Shown in pieces: positions 61,777-64,000 of a stretch of 64,000 nucleotides of DNA; the stretch's first letter is position 1; every line of letters starts with the position of its first letter. The position numbers and the translations under genes are program-made. Under the pieces are notes generated by a model. That model saw nothing but the letters and a program-made list of their open reading frames with translations, was not told the DNA's origin and ran no database searches. The stretch comes from Enterobacteriaceae bacterium LSJC7. Its GTDB lineage: Bacteria; Pseudomonadota; Gammaproteobacteria; Enterobacterales; Enterobacteriaceae. The stretch lies in NCBI GenBank assembly GCA_000302695.1, contig AMFN01000004.1, positions 124,001 through 188,000 on the forward strand, read 5' to 3'.

Positions 61777-62745
61777 CTATCGTGAATTTGCCTGCCTTGC
61801 GTGCGGGCAAACCAGAATGTTGCCAATCACGTTCGAAAGCAGGTCCTGAGTACCTTTAAGGGAATCTGCCAGCACAGAATCGGTTGGAAAGATCATCTCT
61901 GCTGCGATGTTGTCCATCACAATCCGTGCGAGATTATCGAGTGCGACCGCTACAGGATCGTCAGGTGTTTGTGCTGTGGAGATATCAATGAGGTGAGTAT
62001 CGACACGCTTCTTATCCATAAACTCTCTGATAATAATCGTATTTTGGTTATCAACCATCGTAGTCCACATCGAAAGCACCACAACATAGAGTTTTTCCCA
62101 GCCCTGTTCTCCAGTCTGGGATTTCCAGCGATTGAGCAGCGCGCTGACGCCGTCGTACTGCGCTTGCCCGGCAACGAGCATATTGACAGTGATATCGTCG
62201 TGTATCCGTGCGGCAAAACGTTCGTAGCTCTCCATGCTGAACCAGCCGTCTGCAATCGACATATCGATAAACCGCAGGGCATTACCCAGAATGCGCAGGC
62301 TGGCTGATTTGGCTTTGTGTGGAAGGTCCGTATCGTCAATATTTTCCTGCGCTTTAGCAAGTACGGCACGGAAGGCTTGCAGCTCGGGGATCCACGCAGT
62401 GACCTCCGGTTTTTTCAGATACGGTGCAATGATGGTGTAGATACCCAGTGGGATGTGACTGACCGATTTTGCCAGTTCAAATACCACGGAAATCGGCCTG
62501 ACCGTTTCCCGAACCCCCTGGTGAATAAACGTATAAGTACCGCCCCAGTCATCGTTGTTAACTACGATTACCGGATCCAGATGGGGCAGAAGTGCTGCTT
62601 TCATCTTTTTGTAATTAGCTTGCATGGCGGTATCTATTGCTATTACCGCATTACGATTCTGTACGTTGATATCAGACTGGAAGGCGACCATATCAACATC
62701 ATGGCTATCAATCCTTTTTTCTTCGCGTCTCATCACTTTTTCCAT
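61777..62745 (-). CDS. Protein of unknown function (322 residues)
   Basis: I do not recognise a family. The protein is soluble-looking with no signal peptide; hydrophobic patches such as IPLGIYTIIAPYL and LYVVVLSMWTTMVDN are too short or mixed to be clear membrane helices. It begins with a charged segment (MEKVMRREEKRIDSHD), has VVNNDDWGGTYTFIHQGVRETVRPISVVFELAKS in the middle third and ends VCPHARQANSR. The start is unsure: ATG at 62745 has no good ribosome site, and one four codons later has GGA 8 bases upstream. Its base composition is less GC-rich than its neighbours, suggesting recent acquisition. It is divergent from a GlxA-type regulator and sits just beyond a tRNA array. Confidence 0.7.
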   Translation of the reverse strand: MEKVMRREEKRIDSHDVDMVAFQSDINVQNRNAVIAIDTAMQANYKKMKAALLPHLDPVIVVNNDDWGGTYTFIHQGVRETVRPISVVFELAKSVSHIPLGIYTIIAPYLKKPEVTAWIPELQAFRAVLAKAQENIDDTDLPHKAKSASLRILGNALRFIDMSIADGWFSMESYERFAARIHDDITVNMLVAGQAQYDGVSALLNRWKSQTGEQGWEKLYVVVLSMWTTMVDNQNTIIIREFMDKKRVDTHLIDISTAQTPDDPVAVALDNLARIVMDNIAAEMIFPTDSVLADSLKGTQDLLSNVIGNILVCPHARQANSR

Positions 62746-62934
62746 TTTATCAGAAGGTTATTTTAATTAATTAAATACATAGCTGGCGGGGAAATATATC
62801 CAGAGGCGATTTAGGCCAGGGTGCTTTTTATTTTCCCTGCAACTATTGTCAGGGTGTTCAGTCATCTTTCACTATGAGGATGGAAGACAAGATATGTTAA
62901 GATTGAGCCAAATTAAGTCGCATAAGAGTGGTAT

Positions 62935-63885
62935 ATGGCACAGACAATTGCCGTCATCGCTTTTGAAGGAGTGAGTCCTTTCCATTTATCGGTTCCCTGC
63001 ATTGTTTTTGGGGACGATTTACTGAAGCTTGGTGCTCCGCGCTATAACGTACTCATTTGCGCTGAGAAACCGGGACTTGTGCGCACGATGTCCGGTTTTG
63101 ATATTAATATCCAGCACGATTTCAGTGCCCTGGCGTCTGCGGATACCATTATCATGCCTGCCTGGCGTGATATTGCCCAGGCGCCTCCCGAACCGTTGTT
63201 GCAGGCATTGCGCGATGCCCACGCGCACGGCACCCGGTTAGTGGGTCTGTGCCTCGGTTCTTTTGTTCTGGCTAAAGCGGGGTTGCTGGATGGGCGCAGA
63301 GCCTCCACTCACTGGGCCTGGCAGCAGGAATTTGAGGAAGCCTTTCAGCACGTCACTCTCGATAAAAATGCGCTGTATGTTGAAGATGGCAACATTATTA
63401 CCTCCGCAGGTACCGCAGCGGCCATTGATTGCTGCTTGCATCTGATTCGCCGGGATCAGGGCGCGGAAATTGCTAATCGGATAGCACGGCGGCTGGTTGT
63501 GGCCCCGCACCGTCATGGTGGGCAGGCTCAATACATCGAAAAACCCCTTCCCCCGTCTGGAACGGTTGACCGGCTGTCGGGGATTCTGGCGTGGGTGCTG
63601 GAACATCTGGATGAACCGCATACCCTGGAAAGCCTGGCAAATCATGCCCATATGAGCGTGCGCAGCTTTACCCGGCATTTTCGCAAGAAAACGGGGACCA
63701 CCCTGACACAGTGGTTACTCAACCATCGTCTTCAGCGCGCCCAACGTCTGCTTGAAACCGGTAACTGTTCGATTGACGTGGTCGCGGAGCAGGCCGGGTT
63801 TTCGTCGATGGTGTCGTTTCGGCAACACTTTACCAGGGCGTTTTCTATCCCGCCAGGCCACTACCGAAAGCAGTTTCATTCCTGA
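62935..63885 (+). CDS. GlxA/FtrA-type regulator (DJ-1/PfpI plus AraC HTH)
   Basis: A 316-residue protein. Residues about 1-170 are a DJ-1/PfpI-like domain with the nucleophile-elbow motif LVGLCLGSFVLAKAGLLDGRRASTHW (Cys in GLCLG); residues about 215-312 are an AraC DNA-binding domain with two HTH motifs (LESLANHAHMSVRSFTRHFRKKTGTTL and IDVVAEQAGFSSMVSFRQHFTRAFSIPP). Such GATase1-like AraC proteins sense small metabolites. No strong ribosome site. It is divergent from the unknown gene, which is the natural candidate target. Confidence 0.87.
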   Translation: MAQTIAVIAFEGVSPFHLSVPCIVFGDDLLKLGAPRYNVLICAEKPGLVRTMSGFDINIQHDFSALASADTIIMPAWRDIAQAPPEPLLQALRDAHAHGTRLVGLCLGSFVLAKAGLLDGRRASTHWAWQQEFEEAFQHVTLDKNALYVEDGNIITSAGTAAAIDCCLHLIRRDQGAEIANRIARRLVVAPHRHGGQAQYIEKPLPPSGTVDRLSGILAWVLEHLDEPHTLESLANHAHMSVRSFTRHFRKKTGTTLTQWLLNHRLQRAQRLLETGNCSIDVVAEQAGFSSMVSFRQHFTRAFSIPPGHYRKQFHS

Positions 63886-64000
63886 ACGTTGTCATAACGC
63901 CCTGTTCAGGCGGCTCTCTGTTGGCCGGATTTCATCAAATGTTGGCTTCAGGCACTCTTACGGCGAAAAATAAAAATGACCAGGATTGGGTGGCTTATTT

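Overview
This window is a chromosomal segment of a gamma-proteobacterium of the family Enterobacteriaceae. From about 35.5 kb onward the gene order is that of the E. coli 94-minute region: tRNA-Phe, yjdC, dsbD, cutA, dcuA, aspA, fxsA, yjeH, groS-groL, yjeI, epmB/efp, ecnA-ecnB, gdx, blc, frdDCBA, epmA, mscM-psd, rsgA, orn, and three tRNA-Gly genes. The proteins match their E. coli counterparts almost residue for residue, but ampC (between blc and frd) and yjeM (after epmA) are absent and base composition is GC-rich, so this is a relative of E. coli such as an Enterobacter, Cronobacter or Kosakonia-like genus. The sequence does not let me name the genus.

Positions 1-26 kb are an adhesin secretion locus. 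A giant surface protein, cut off at the left edge (5,772 residues visible), consists of about 46 bacterial Ig-like domains arranged mostly as a repeating five-domain cycle, then a cluster of six calcium-loop (FG-GAP/VCBS-like) motifs, RTX-like glycine/aspartate motifs and a C-terminal type I secretion signal. It is followed by a flavin-dependent tryptophan-halogenase-family enzyme with all diagnostic residues, an OmpA-domain envelope protein, a complete dedicated type I secretion system (ABC transporter, HlyD-type adaptor, TolC-type outer membrane factor) and a solitary LuxR-type regulator with a degenerate receiver domain. The halogenase inside an adhesin/type I secretion locus is the most unusual feature here and a candidate for an undescribed adhesin-modification system.

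Positions 26.3-35 kb hold sensing and uptake genes. The pyruvate-responsive two-component pair btsS-btsR lies close to its expected target btsT, whose upstream region carries four BtsR-like boxes spaced about two helical turns apart. Between them is an orphan mhpT-like transporter preceded by a perfect palindrome matching the MhpR operator at about -59. A LysR-type regulator, a secreted NTF2-like protein and a DUF1471-type small periplasmic protein precede the tRNA-Phe gene.

Positions 35.5-61.5 kb are conserved core: disulfide reduction (dsbD), copper tolerance (cutA), C4-dicarboxylate exchange with aspartase and fumarate reductase (dcuA, aspA, frdABCD), chaperonin (groS-groL with a sigma-32 promoter), EF-P and both of its beta-lysylation enzymes (epmA, epmB), the entericidin pair, a guanidine exporter under a guanidine-II riboswitch, phospholipid synthesis (psd, with an unusual TolA-like tail), ribosome assembly GTPase (rsgA) and oligoribonuclease (orn). 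After the tRNA-Gly array (61.5-64 kb) comes a short variable segment with an unrecognised gene and a divergent GlxA/FtrA-type regulator.
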